A stretch of 64,000 nt of DNA, taken from contig NC_084763.1 of the NCBI RefSeq assembly GCF_028858725.1, positions 4,960,001 through 5,024,000 on the forward strand, read 5' to 3'. The notes below the pieces were generated by a model. The model saw nothing but the letters and a program-made list of their open reading frames with translations. It made no database searches and was not told the DNA's origin. The stretch comes from Colius striatus (taxonomy: Eukaryota; Chordata; Aves; Coliiformes; Coliidae). The translations under genes were made by a program, and so were the position numbers. Positions 13,101 through 25,100 of this stretch are shown here, one piece after another (position 1 is the stretch's first letter; each line of letters begins with the position of its first letter).

Positions 13101-16100
13101 TATTTTTGTCTGCTTATAGGTGGCAATGTCACAGCAGCATTCTTGGCTCAGAGGGGCAGTGAACCCACAGGCCCTTTGGTACGTCTTGTCTTGCCTCACT
13201 CCTAGTTGTGCAGTGAGAGGGGAGTTGAGACCAGCGTGTTGGATGGTTTTAGGGACATCTTTCCAAAGACATAATTTCCAAAGTCATAAAAACTGAATAG
13301 AGGAGCTTCAGTGTTTGTCAAATGCACATTAACTCCTCTTCTGCAAATACACTTTTATCTCGTTTCCTTGCTCAGACAAATGTTTACAAAGCAGTGGAAA
13401 CATCACTATGATTAGATGAGCTAATGAGATGTGTGTGTGGGTAGAAGTTAAAAGCAAAATTAAAAGGGCAGGTTAGAAGTTGCTTCCTGTTTTCAGCAAC
13501 CCTAGAGGTTTTACACAGCTATAATGGAGTGTGAGATCACTGGAAACCGTTTTGATAGACAGAAGGCCCGTTGAGGGTACAGGGTTATCTCTGTGCTGTG
13601 AAATTTAGAACACAGTTTGAGTATTTGAAAGCTTTCTTTTTCATTCCATCTTGTCTATATAAATGGTATTCTGCAGAGAGTGTATTGGTCCTATCATTCA
13701 TTTGAATACCAAACATCTGAAAGGTGTTCATGTGGACAGGTTCTATGGAAATCTGCCCCCTTTGGCACTTAAGTAATTGTTTTTAAAGTGTCCCTATCAA
13801 GTTAGTGAACCAACCCTTTAATTTCTTTGACCAACAGTCTGCTGTGTAAAGGACTGAGTTGGTATGTACTTTGTGTCTTGGTGTATACTGTGCTGTATTT
13901 ATAGTAGTTTCAGAATGGCTCAAATGAGTCAAGGCGTCTTTTTTTTTTCCCCTTCCCTCTTACAGTTAGTAACCTTAAATCACATTGCATTCTGTTCTTG
14001 TTCCCTCTTCTTGTTTTCCCTTCCTCTTTCGCCCTTCCTCCTTTCAGGTTAATTCTGAGTTTTACACTGGATGGTTGGATCACTGGGGGCACCGTCATTC
14101 TGTTGTGCCTGCACAAACCATAGCTAAAACACTGAATGAAATCCTGGCCCGTGGTGCTAACGTTAACCTGTAAGTCTGTGCTCAGTAGAGGTTCACTTAG
14201 GGGGAGAATATCTTTTTCCCAATTCAGCAAAACCTGATTTAAGTGGATGACTTTTCCTTTTCCCTTTTTAGGTACATGTTTATAGGTGGGACTAACTTTG
14301 CCTATTGGAATGGTAAGAAATTATATAGATGATACTAAGGGTGTAATGATGTAGAGAAGCTGTTTATGAATTGGATAGGGATGTAGCCTGTGAAAGGATA
14401 AACCATGCCTGCTTTCACATGACGTGTTCTCTCTCTGTTGCCAGCAGGCTGCACCATACCTCTATGGTATCTATCTTTTCAAAGGCTACTTCTGCTTCAC
14501 TCAGTCCTGTGGAACAGTTGAAACGTGGATAAACTTGTTCAGAATATTTCTGGGTACTCCATAACAGAGCAGTGGGAGCTCAGAAGGGTCTTGTCTTCCA
14601 TTAGCAACAGTTTCCCTACACCAGATCCCAAATACCAAGGCCTACACTGAATATCAAAATGTAGCAGAGTCTGGCTGCCATTGGAAAGAACTGTGAAAGT
14701 TGATACCTTTAGTGGGGGAAAAACCCAACTCTCCCACTGTTTCTATTGTTTTTTTGCCTTTTCTTTTCCTCCCTTAGGTGCTAATATGCCCTATATGCCA
14801 CAGCCCACTAGTTATGACTATGATGCTCCACTGAGCGAAGCGGGAGATCTGACAGAAAAATATTTTGCCTTGAGGGAAGTCATTGGTATGGTGAGTGTCC
14901 CCAGAATGTATTTAGAATGGTTCTTCTACTGCATACTGTCTTGCTCTCGTGTTGGTGTAAGTTACTTTTGAATATACTGCAGGTAAAGGAAGTAGGAACA
15001 AGGTGATAAGGCCCAACTGTACTGCTTGTTGTTACAAAAGGGATCTGCCTCCCTGGCTATCCTTTTTGTCCCAGTTGTTCCCCCCTTCCTTTCAGAGGAG
15101 GGGATGCAGATGCCAGTCTGACATAGAAATGATTCAGCTCTGCTTTTTGCTGTGTTTGTTTTCTTCCAACTCAAAGACAGTTAAAAGCTGAATCGGCTCA
15201 CTCAGTCAGATGACAGCCAGTGCTGGCACAAAGGGAGCAAAGAAGGGTTTGTCTGGAGTACTGAACAGAGCTTTTCCCTTGCAGCATCAATCAGTCACGC
15301 AGTCAGCTGAGGCTCATCACTCAATGTCAGCCTGACATGCCCAGCAGCTTATGGCTTTGGCTGTCTGTAGAAGAAGCTTCAGGTTGTGGGTCTGGGTGTT
15401 TGTGAGAACAAGTTTGTGTGAGACCAGCTTTGCCTTGCTGTAAAAGTGCACAGTACCTCTGCAAACTGGAGATGGAAATAAAACATGGAACCTGTATCTT
15501 ACTTTAATAGCCTTGCATTGGAGGCTATTCAGATGAGGCTTAAAACCAGCCTTAGGCATGTACAAGGCTCAGACTTGTACTTGCTGTCCTGTTGAGTGCC
15601 AGCAACATCATTATTTGCTAGAACTGATACTTTTTTTGACAGGAAGAGAAGTAGATCTCCCAAAAGGGTATGACACTTTCCCCAGGGTTGAGCATGCCTT
15701 TGTACCTTTGTGGAAGGCCTGCTAAGGATCATTTTGTTAATTTTCTCCATTGTCTCTAAGCTTTCTATTGATGGGAGAATTTTGATAACCTTTCAAGGGA
15801 AACCCTCCTGTCTTGATACAGCCTTTATCACCAGAGAAATTCCCAAACTTCCTGTTTTTCAGTTGTTTTCTTCAAGGCCAGATCCCTATCTGAAATGTAG
15901 GTAGTGTTGTAGTGCAGTTGAGAGCCCTGATAAGATCTGGCATTGGGTATAACCTAAGGTGTGTTGGGTCATGGGACAGCTTTTTTTTTGTTATTGTGGT
16001 TTATCTCTTACCTTTCATATCCACTGGATCTCAGTGAAGTTTTCCTGTCTGTGCTGTGGGTTCTAAACCCATAACAGCCTATATACTCAGTTGCAGTTTG

Positions 16101-19100
16101 AGCTGGATCTTATGAAGGAAAATGAAGTTGCCTATAACTAATGATAGTGTTCAATCTGTTTGCCTTGTAGCAGCACAGCTAACATGTTACAGTCTTCCTT
16201 CACTTCCTTCAGCTAATATATGTAATGAAGAAGAAGGGTTTCAGTCTACAGCTTCTTTTAATTGCTGACAGCATTTTCTGTTCTTCACTGTTTGGGCTGA
16301 AATGTCCTTTTCTTGGGGGAATAGAGTTTTTCTTTAAGCTATAGTATCTTGATTTGATTGTTTTCAAATGCAGAGAGGAAAAAAGTGAAAGAACAGATGG
16401 GAAGGTTTGGCATTACAAGAGACAGGAATGGAGGAAAGGGGATGATGGCAAGAAGAAAAGAGAATTGTAGGCTCAGAAAGGAGATGGTTAGGGTATATCT
16501 AGACTTGTTCCTAAAAGGTGTCCAGGAAAGTGGTGGACACTTCACTGCTTCTCTGTGTATTGGTTCTTCCTAGAGATGTAGGGCAGGAAGTAAACAGAAA
16601 CAGCCCAGCAGTTAAAGTGTTTCCTTGTCATGTTTCCCTGTGATTGATTGGGCAGTTGCTTAGACCAGGACCAGAGGGAAGCTAATGATGGAACCTGATG
16701 GGTTCATGGAGCTGTGGAGGAGGCTGCAGTCTCAAGGGCTGCTTCTCAAAGAAACCAGCCCAGGCAGTAATGGGTTAGCAAGTGGTGGTGGAGTATAGTA
16801 ACACTGAAATGAAAGACAAGAGCCTAATACTTCCCATATGGAAGTGCTGCTATGGAAAGATCAGGTGGAAATCCTGCCTTACAGACCTGGATAGATTTAA
16901 CTCCAGCTGCCTGCAGGAAAGAGGGCTGTAGAAGGCAGAAATGCAAGCTCTAGCCACAGGAGGGCTCCACGGGCACTGATTCTATGGCAGGTTGGTTGTT
17001 CAACGTGCTTTTTAATGCTAACTCCAGTTGATTAGTTATTAAAAATTGTTTCTCTCCATGGTCAAGTCTTTTTCTCTTTTCTTAAAACCCCCTGCATCTT
17101 ACACTAGATACAGCTGTAAGCCTTCAGCACAGTAAGATTATCTACTTACAGCCAGAGTCCTTACTTTTCTAAGTTGTGAAGTAGAAAGTGAGAACTCAGT
17201 TAAAGCATGTTTGTTTTTATTTCATGTGTTTCTTCCTTCCTTTTCTAGTACAAGCAATTGCCTGAAGGCCTCATCCCTCCATCAACCCCCAAATTTGCAT
17301 ACGGGAAGGTTCGCTTGCAGCAGGTAAATTAACCACTTGTAATACACTGTGCATCTGTCTGCGATGCTGCTTGTTTGCTTCTGTGCAAAAACTCTTTGTG
17401 AGGCTGTCATGACAGTCTCTAGAGAACATACAAAACAAAGGGGAAAACCTTGACAGGAAACTTTGAGGAAGGAGGGAGCAGAGCTTAGAAGTTGGGAAGC
17501 ATAGTGGAAAAATGAGGAAAAGGTGTGCTCTCTGGATAGAAAAAATGAATTTTTACAATGTGCAGTATGTGCCTGAAGTTTTACTAAACTGAAAGGAGTA
17601 TATTATTAACACAAGAGAACCACAGTTGTCTAAGTTAACCTATTTCTGAGTAGTGTAGCTGTGGGAGGGTCAGCATGAGATGTAGGAGCAAAGAGCAGCT
17701 TTGTAGCTGGTGATGCTTCTGAAGCAGGAGCAGCAGGTAGGATATATGTATCTTTTTAATACTTCCAGGTTTTAATTTTTTCAATACTGAACACTTTCCA
17801 TAAATTTTGAAGTCTTATTGATAAAGTTTCTTAGAAGATTTGTGAACATCTGTAGCTGATGAGAGAAATTAAGTTTCCTGCTGAGGGGCAAAACATGCAG
17901 AACCTGGCCTTGTTATATCCTGACAACAGTGGGTAACTTGGTCAGGACATGAGTAGCTGTGATTTGTCCATAGCACCATCATCTATCTTAGGGCCAGTGC
18001 TACTTTTCTGTAAACTACAGTTGAGAACTAGGTTCCTGCAGTGAGTGTAGAGGATGGATTAAGCAGAGGATGAAAGAGACAAGAGGTATGCACTTGGCTA
18101 TATCCGTTCTTCTGGGCACAGACAAGTTGTTTTGATTGCTGCAGTTGGTGTACTGAATACTGCATTCATAATGGTTTGATTTGATACTCTGTAATTGTCA
18201 CTTGTCAGACACCTTTCCAGTCAGTGACGTGTCTGATCTGTTAGGCAGCTGAAGTGTGGCAAGATTGGGTAGCAATAAGGATTTTTCCAAGTCATCTCAC
18301 TCAAGTGGTGGGCAGAAATACCTTTTTAATAGAAGTGATTCACCAATGATACTGAAACAGATCTATATCATTTTCAGCAACCTGTGGGTATCTTCAGACC
18401 TTTTAGGACAAGGGTTGCCATATGAGGTTACACTGAACTGGTTTATGTTTGGTAGTGACTAATTACTTACCATTATCAGTACACCTACCACTCTGGCTGC
18501 TGTCATAGGTTGCCAGCATTTGGGAGCATAGTTTGACTCTTCTCATGGATAGGAATGTCCAGTTTCCCTAGAAAAATGAACTTTCATGCCTTCAAGAAAG
18601 AAATGCTGCAGAGTGTCTGGCCCAGACAGCTGTCTTACAAAGGAGTCAAGTGACTAAACTTGATCAGACCTCACAGCTTTGACCTGTCCATCACACTGCG
18701 GGGGCCTGTTCCTGAACTTTCTCACCTTCTACACTTCTTGCTTTTTTTGAGAGGAGCCGTTTGACCCTCCACCAAGCAGTTTAAGGAATCTAGATGGCAG
18801 GTCTGAAGTGCCAGGTTTGAGGTGCTGCTCTGTGCCTTGCTGAACTGGGTATTAGCAGCTTGTACATGTGCCTGTTTGACCTTTTAAAGTTCCTGCTACC
18901 AAGGGGGCTTCAGTTCTGAACACGGATCAACCGCATGTGATTCACTTACAGACTGGGCTGGCAGAAGCTTGTTTCTTTGAAACCTGTAGGGATTATTTTT
19001 GTTCAGCTTTTCACTCTTCAGTGGTACATACAAAAATAACCCCAGACAAGATCTGCTCTTACTGTGAGTTCCTGTTGACTGCTGCTTTGTGGACAGTCAG

Positions 19101-22100
19101 TGTTACAACAGAAACTTAACGCTAAGTTTAGAAGTCATAAATATTGCCAAGAACTTTTACAAACTCCACCTGTGAACCAACAGATGAGTAGAAACACAAA
19201 AGAGCAACACTTTTTTATCCTCCAGAGTAAGGTCTTCAAAACCAAAGTGTAAGATCAAGCATGAAAATAAAGAAACAAAAGAACTCCAGTAGGAATGGTA
19301 TCACCTACAGTCAGCATCCTCTTTGCTTAACTCCCTTCCATCTCCAACTCAAGTCGGGGTTGCCTGCTACTTGCTATTGCTTGAGCTCTCCACATCCCAA
19401 GAAGTGATAACATTTCCAGAAGCTACCAGTCTGCAGGTTGCAGTGCTGGGGCAGGCATTTTCTTGTGACCAAGAATTCCTTGGGGCTCTCCATGAGGTGA
19501 CCAAAACCTACCACCCTCTCTCAAGCCTGCACAGCCACACAGACACATTGCAGGCTCGAAGACTCGCTCATATTCTGTTATTGAAGCCTCAGAAGTTTGT
19601 ACTGCTGTGAATGCTCTTATGGAACACAGTTTGACACCATTTTAAATGCCTAATATTTTTTAAACCCCTTTTTTTTTCTCAAGCAAATCTGCATTTGAGA
19701 AACATTTTAAGTGACTGATGTGCAGTTACTACTGAAGACTGAAAGTCCTGGCAAAACAGATTCATGTCATGCACGAAAAATGAGTGCAATGAACTTTTTT
19801 TGAGCTTGTAAGACATGAGGCATATACTGTGCATCTTGACTAACATCAAATTGATATTGGACTTTGAGATAGAATTGCAGATGAGAAGAAAACTCTGTAA
19901 TTGCAAAAGGAAATTGCAGATGGCAACAAAAAGCGATTGAATTGTACACATGTAAGTCCTCCTTCAGCAAAGTACTTACACATGTGACTAGCCTCAACCT
20001 TGCTCTCAATCTCACTGAAATCAGTCCCAGGTGACTGAATTACAGCCTTGAGTTTTCTAAAGTCAATTAAGACTAAATAGGATAAATTAATCTCAGATAA
20101 CTTGATGGAACCAAATTTTATCCCTACTTAGCTCACAAGGATTCCAGAGTAACTCACTGGAAACTAGTGACATTTGTAAGTATAATTGAGCAAAATTTAG
20201 GTAATATATTGTTTATAGAACTTCTGTGAGACATTAAGTAGGTGGCTGGATATGCAAGCTGTTCAGTTTGGATTGAAATTTATTGACCTTCATACCCTGA
20301 TCTGCTTTTTCTCTGCTGCAGGTGGGTACTGTGGTGGAGATTCTTGACAGGCTGTCGTCTGCTGGCCCAGTGAAAAGCACTTACCCACTCACCTTTGTTC
20401 AGCTAAAGCAGGTGAGGATTCCTTCAGTAGGCACTTTGCTGTAATCATGTAAAGTTTATTTGAACAACCCTCTGTGATGTTACTCTTCATATGTCCAGTG
20501 TCTTATCCCTTATCTCAGCACAGAAGCAGTAGGATTCTAAGGGTGCCCAGGATTTTTGCATTGTTTTTCAGGTTCTTAAGAGACTTTTTTTCCTATCTGT
20601 CTTTGCTGTTATTTTTCCTTATTCTGTTTTTCCTTTGCCTCTCCCCACGTGCTATTAGAATGAACACAGTGGCTGAGACACTGTTTTCCCATACATCTTA
20701 GGGGTCCTGGAGACTGGGGAATGCAATCTGTTTGGTATTTATATGGGCTTCCCACTTATCTGTAGTTCTTTTTACTACATGTAAAAGTGAGGCAAGAGAA
20801 TGCAGTGAGAGAAGCCTTTGGGAATCTCTTGGAGTTGTTGCAGCCCACTGTCAAGGTCATTAACCCTCCTGATTGAGACAGGAAAAATTCCTTTTTCTTC
20901 ATTTTCCTGTGGTTTCTACTGATCCCCATTCTCTCCTGTGTTCCCTCTCTGTCAGAGTCTGCATCAGTTGCCCTGTGATGTTTCCTTCCCTATAAAAGAT
21001 CTTTCCCTTGCTGCTGAGAGACTCAATCTTTCTATTAAGGTTACATGGCTCCTGGATCACTTCTGTGCAAATATAGCAGAGACTGGAGCATGGGTGCTAA
21101 TTACCTACAGCTAAAATAAACTACTTGGAGAGAATGTGATGCTGGGGGAGAAAGTAACTGGTTCAGCAGATGCCTGGGATATAGCATTAGTCAAGTAGGG
21201 ATTCAAAGCTTAGATTTTTCCTTTCCAAGCCATTAATACACAGGTATGAGAGAAGCTACAGGTAGTATGTTATGGCTGGATGTAATTCCTAGTAGGCTTT
21301 TCCCTCTCATCCTCTGACCTTAGCACCCTGCTTAGGAAAACTCCTGAGAGAAGGGAGCAGTCAGCAGAGCTTCCTGGCATATCTTTAATATGGCCTATTC
21401 TGGCCACCTTGTTGCAAATGTAATGCAAATATAATACTTCTAGCAGAATGAAAATGGTTTACTTTCACTTCTTCCTGCCAGGGCTATGTTCTAATCCAGG
21501 CCTAGAAGATAAATGGGTTTGTGGCTACTGAGTGAAAGAGATGGTGATTTTTTTTCTTGTCTTTAATTTGTTTCACCTTGTGATGAGAACAAATCTAGTG
21601 ATTGGGGAGGGGTGTTAATCTTTCTTTTCTGATGGAGAAATGAATGAAAAAAGATTCTGAAACGTTCCTGATGTAAATCAGGTAGTTAAAAAATAAATGG
21701 ATAGCCATCAAGTTGATATTATCTATAGGCACTGAGTGACAAGTTATCACAGAGTGGTAGGGGTTGGAAGGGACCTTTAAGAGATCATCTAGTCCAACCC
21801 CTCTGCTAAAACAGGTCCACCTAGATCAGGTCACACAGGAATGTGTCCAGTTATCTTATAAACTCAGTTATCAAGGGATTTTCCAGCCATCTCTTAATTG
21901 GTTTTAATGAAGAAGGAATACTGTCAGTCACTAACTGCTTTGTTTTTTATTGAGGAAATACGTTCATAGCCAAGACCCAAGCTTTAAAAGTTACATAAAA
22001 GTTCTGATGAAACATGTAATAATGGAAACTCTGAGGAATTAACAAGCACTGCTTAATGGTCAAAATGAACTCTGATCTGAAAGTGGGATCTGTGGTAAAT

Positions 22101-25100
22101 GCTATCTGAAGAGGATGGAAGTTAACATTTCAATCAGAGCATGTAGGCAGGAATGTGGGATAGATCTAATGCATGACCTGAATTGAAGCTATGGAATGAC
22201 TTGGTTCATTTGTCAATTTGGGTTTTTTTTTCCCTTTCTTTTCTTTTCTTAGTATTTTGGGTTTGTGCTGTACAGAACTACGCTTCCAAAGAACTGTACA
22301 AAGCCAGCACAACTGTCTTCACCTTTGAATGGAGTCCATGATCGTGCCTACGTCTCTGTGGATGGGGTAAACATTGCTTGCTGATGTTCATTTCTGCCAG
22401 GAGTGGCCTTCACAGAAGCCATGGATACAGTCTGCTTTTTTCCTTTTTTTTTCCTCCTTTCTCTTAGTTTACTAAACCATATTTACTAGATCATCTTATT
22501 TAATCACATGAGGGAAATAAGGAAGTGTTCATGTTAAACGTTCATATTTGTAATTCAGAAAATGTGACTTATTTCTAAAGGAAATGGAATTGATTCCTTT
22601 TATTTTGACATATTTGAATGTAGATACAGATTCATGACTTAAGTGAAAAGTAACCCCAAACAACCAAATACCTAGAAGGGCTTACATATATTTTATGAAA
22701 CTACATTTTACCTATATCTATGTATATATGGATGTGTCTATACTTGATGCCTTGTTACAGTGTTTCCATAGATGAACTAAAAAAGCTTAGCTTGTTAAAT
22801 TCTTCTTTTTCCTTTGTGGGTGGGGAGGGAAATCGAAGCCTCAGCCTGTGTCTTAGTTTATGAAACTTGCTTCTGACCACAGGTTTTAAAAAAATATGAG
22901 TTTATTGTACAGGATGTGAACTTTCTTCCCTTAAGCAGGGTTTTATTCTTGCCTAATGAGAATGAATATCTGGTCACAGACTTTGATAGCTTGTTTTTTA
23001 ATTAATCTTTAACCTGTGCTGTCTGTCCTCACCTCTGTGTCCAGCTCAAGCTCTTCTTTCCTCAAGTAGTGGGAACAAAGAACAGTAAATATTGATGTGA
23101 GCGTGGCTGTAAGATGAAGCCTCTTTTAATCACTTCATATTGCCAAAAGCTTTTTAGTCTCTAGACTAAATTTAAGAACTTGCTTTCTGTGAATTGGGTG
23201 CGTTAAACCCAACTAGGATACTAACAGCTGATTGAGTTAATTGAAGAGAGATGGTGTCAGTTAGACAAATGCTGCACATCCAGTTCATGTCCTGTAGTGT
23301 GAATACTTACACAGCAGCTTCTGTGTTTATGTGTCTTGTGCATGCAAGAGGAGGTTTCCTTCATGCTCTTTCTTTCATGCAAGTTGAAGAGAGAATGAGA
23401 ACCAGAGTTCTGGTTTTCAATGGTTCTTGCTTTCTTCCTCATGATGTAATTCATATAGGTTCCTCAAGGAGTCCTCGAAAGGGACAAATCACTGACTATA
23501 AATATAACTGGGAAGGCTGGAGCAAACCTGGACATCTTGGTAGAGAATATGGGCAGAGTCAACTTTGGTAGATACAATAATGATTTTAAGGTAAGTAAGA
23601 TCAATTGACTTACTGGATTGTGGTGGCTTTTCCTCTTTTCCACAAGTTAGAAAGTAGTGGGTTAGAAAGAGAAAAAAAGATGAGGATTCCACAGCTGTAA
23701 CTTTACCTCAAAAATGCAACTGCTCTCAAGTTTTCATCTGAGCTTTTTCAGTCACCAAAACCAAGGTGGAATTTAAAACCGACAGCTATCTTTTAGAGGT
23801 CTCTTTTGCTGGTTCACTTACATTGTCAACCAAAGTGTCGCCCACAAGACTTTCGGGTTGAGTTGTGCCGGGAGCTAACACTTCAAAATGTGCAAAGCTG
23901 TTTGGGCAAACTCCAAAAATGGACTGAAAATTGCTCCAGATCTTGGTTGTTTAAGGCTTGTGAATCCTGGGCTTGTGTTTGTGTGTATGTGTATGCTTTT
24001 GTACATCTCTCCATGTCCCATTGAACTTCAGAGCCACGTACTCCTTGCAGCATTTTCAGCGTGGGTAGTAAAGGCTGTCTCACAAGCACTTCACTGTGCA
24101 AAATTGCAGCTCAGGTTTGGACTGATCAGGTGTTAGAGATATTTATCAGAAAGATTTAGAATGCTTCTGGGACTGTTACTTCCCCTTATGACTGGCTGTG
24201 GTGGGTTGCCCTTGGCTGCCCACCCATCCGCTCTATCGCTTCTCTATCAATAGGAAGGGGGAACAAATATGACAAAGGGTTTATGGGTGGAAATAAAGGC
24301 AGGGAGATCACTCAGGAATTACCATCATGGGTAAAACAGACTTGACTTGGGAAAATAAATTTATTGCCAATTAAAGAATAGGATAATGAGAAATAAAATC
24401 TTCAAAACACCTTCCTCCCCCTCCTCCCTTTTTCCCAGGCTCAGCCTTACTTTGAATTTTTCTGCCTCCTCCTCACAAGCAGCACAAAGGAACAGGGGAG
24501 ATATGATCGGTTGGTAACACTTCATCTTACCTGCTCCTTCTTCCTTGCACTACTTCCATGCTCCAGTGTGAGGCCTCACCCATGGCCTGAAGTCCTTCAC
24601 AAATTACTCCAATGTTGGCCCTTTCTGTGGGCTGCAGTTCTTCACAAACCACTTCAGCGTGGGTCCCTTCCCAGGGTGCAGTCCTTCAGAAACAGACTGC
24701 TCCAGTGTGGATCCTTCACTGGGTCACAAGTCCTGACAGCAAACCTGCTCTGGTGTGGGCTTTCTACAGACTACAGCTTCTTTCAGAGTGGATCCACGTG
24801 CTCTGGCATGAAGTTCTCCACTAACTGCAGGGTGGACATCTGATCTACCCAGGTGTGACCACAGGCTGCAGGGGAATCTCTGCCCCTGTGCCTGGAGCAC
24901 CTCCTCTCCCTCCTTCACTGACCTGTGTGTCTGCAGGGCTGTTTCTCTCCCATCTTTCTCACTCCTCTCTGTTTGATTTGGGTTTTTTTAACTCTTTCAC
25001 AAATATGTTATCATTGGGGTGGTACCAGGGTCACAGTGTCAGCTCCTACTGTCTTCTCACAAAAGCCACCCCTGCAGTCCTTCAGCTACCAAAACCTTGC

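Larger units (their letters stand above)
9300..14047 (+). other. GLB1: GLB1 introns 3-7
   Basis: Introns of 293, 795, 1239, 1156 and 869 bp between exons 3 and 8. They hold only simple sequence: a short GT run near 12534 and a short ATGG repeat at 12919-12933. No interspersed repeats are recognised. Confidence 0.75.
20412..23458 (+). other. GLB1: GLB1 introns 12-13
   Basis: Introns of 1841 and 1092 bp around exon 13. Intron 12 carries one short antisense CR1 tail at 21746-21850, listed separately; nothing else is recognised. Confidence 0.75.

Noticed and set aside
14681-14971. 96-codon frame as a separate gene
   Set aside because: It is GLB1 exon 10 with flanking intron read through on both sides.
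24511-24843. 110-codon frame with repeated Cys/Leu-rich peptide
   Set aside because: It lies inside the LTR; the open frame comes from the tandem units, and no retroviral protein is present.
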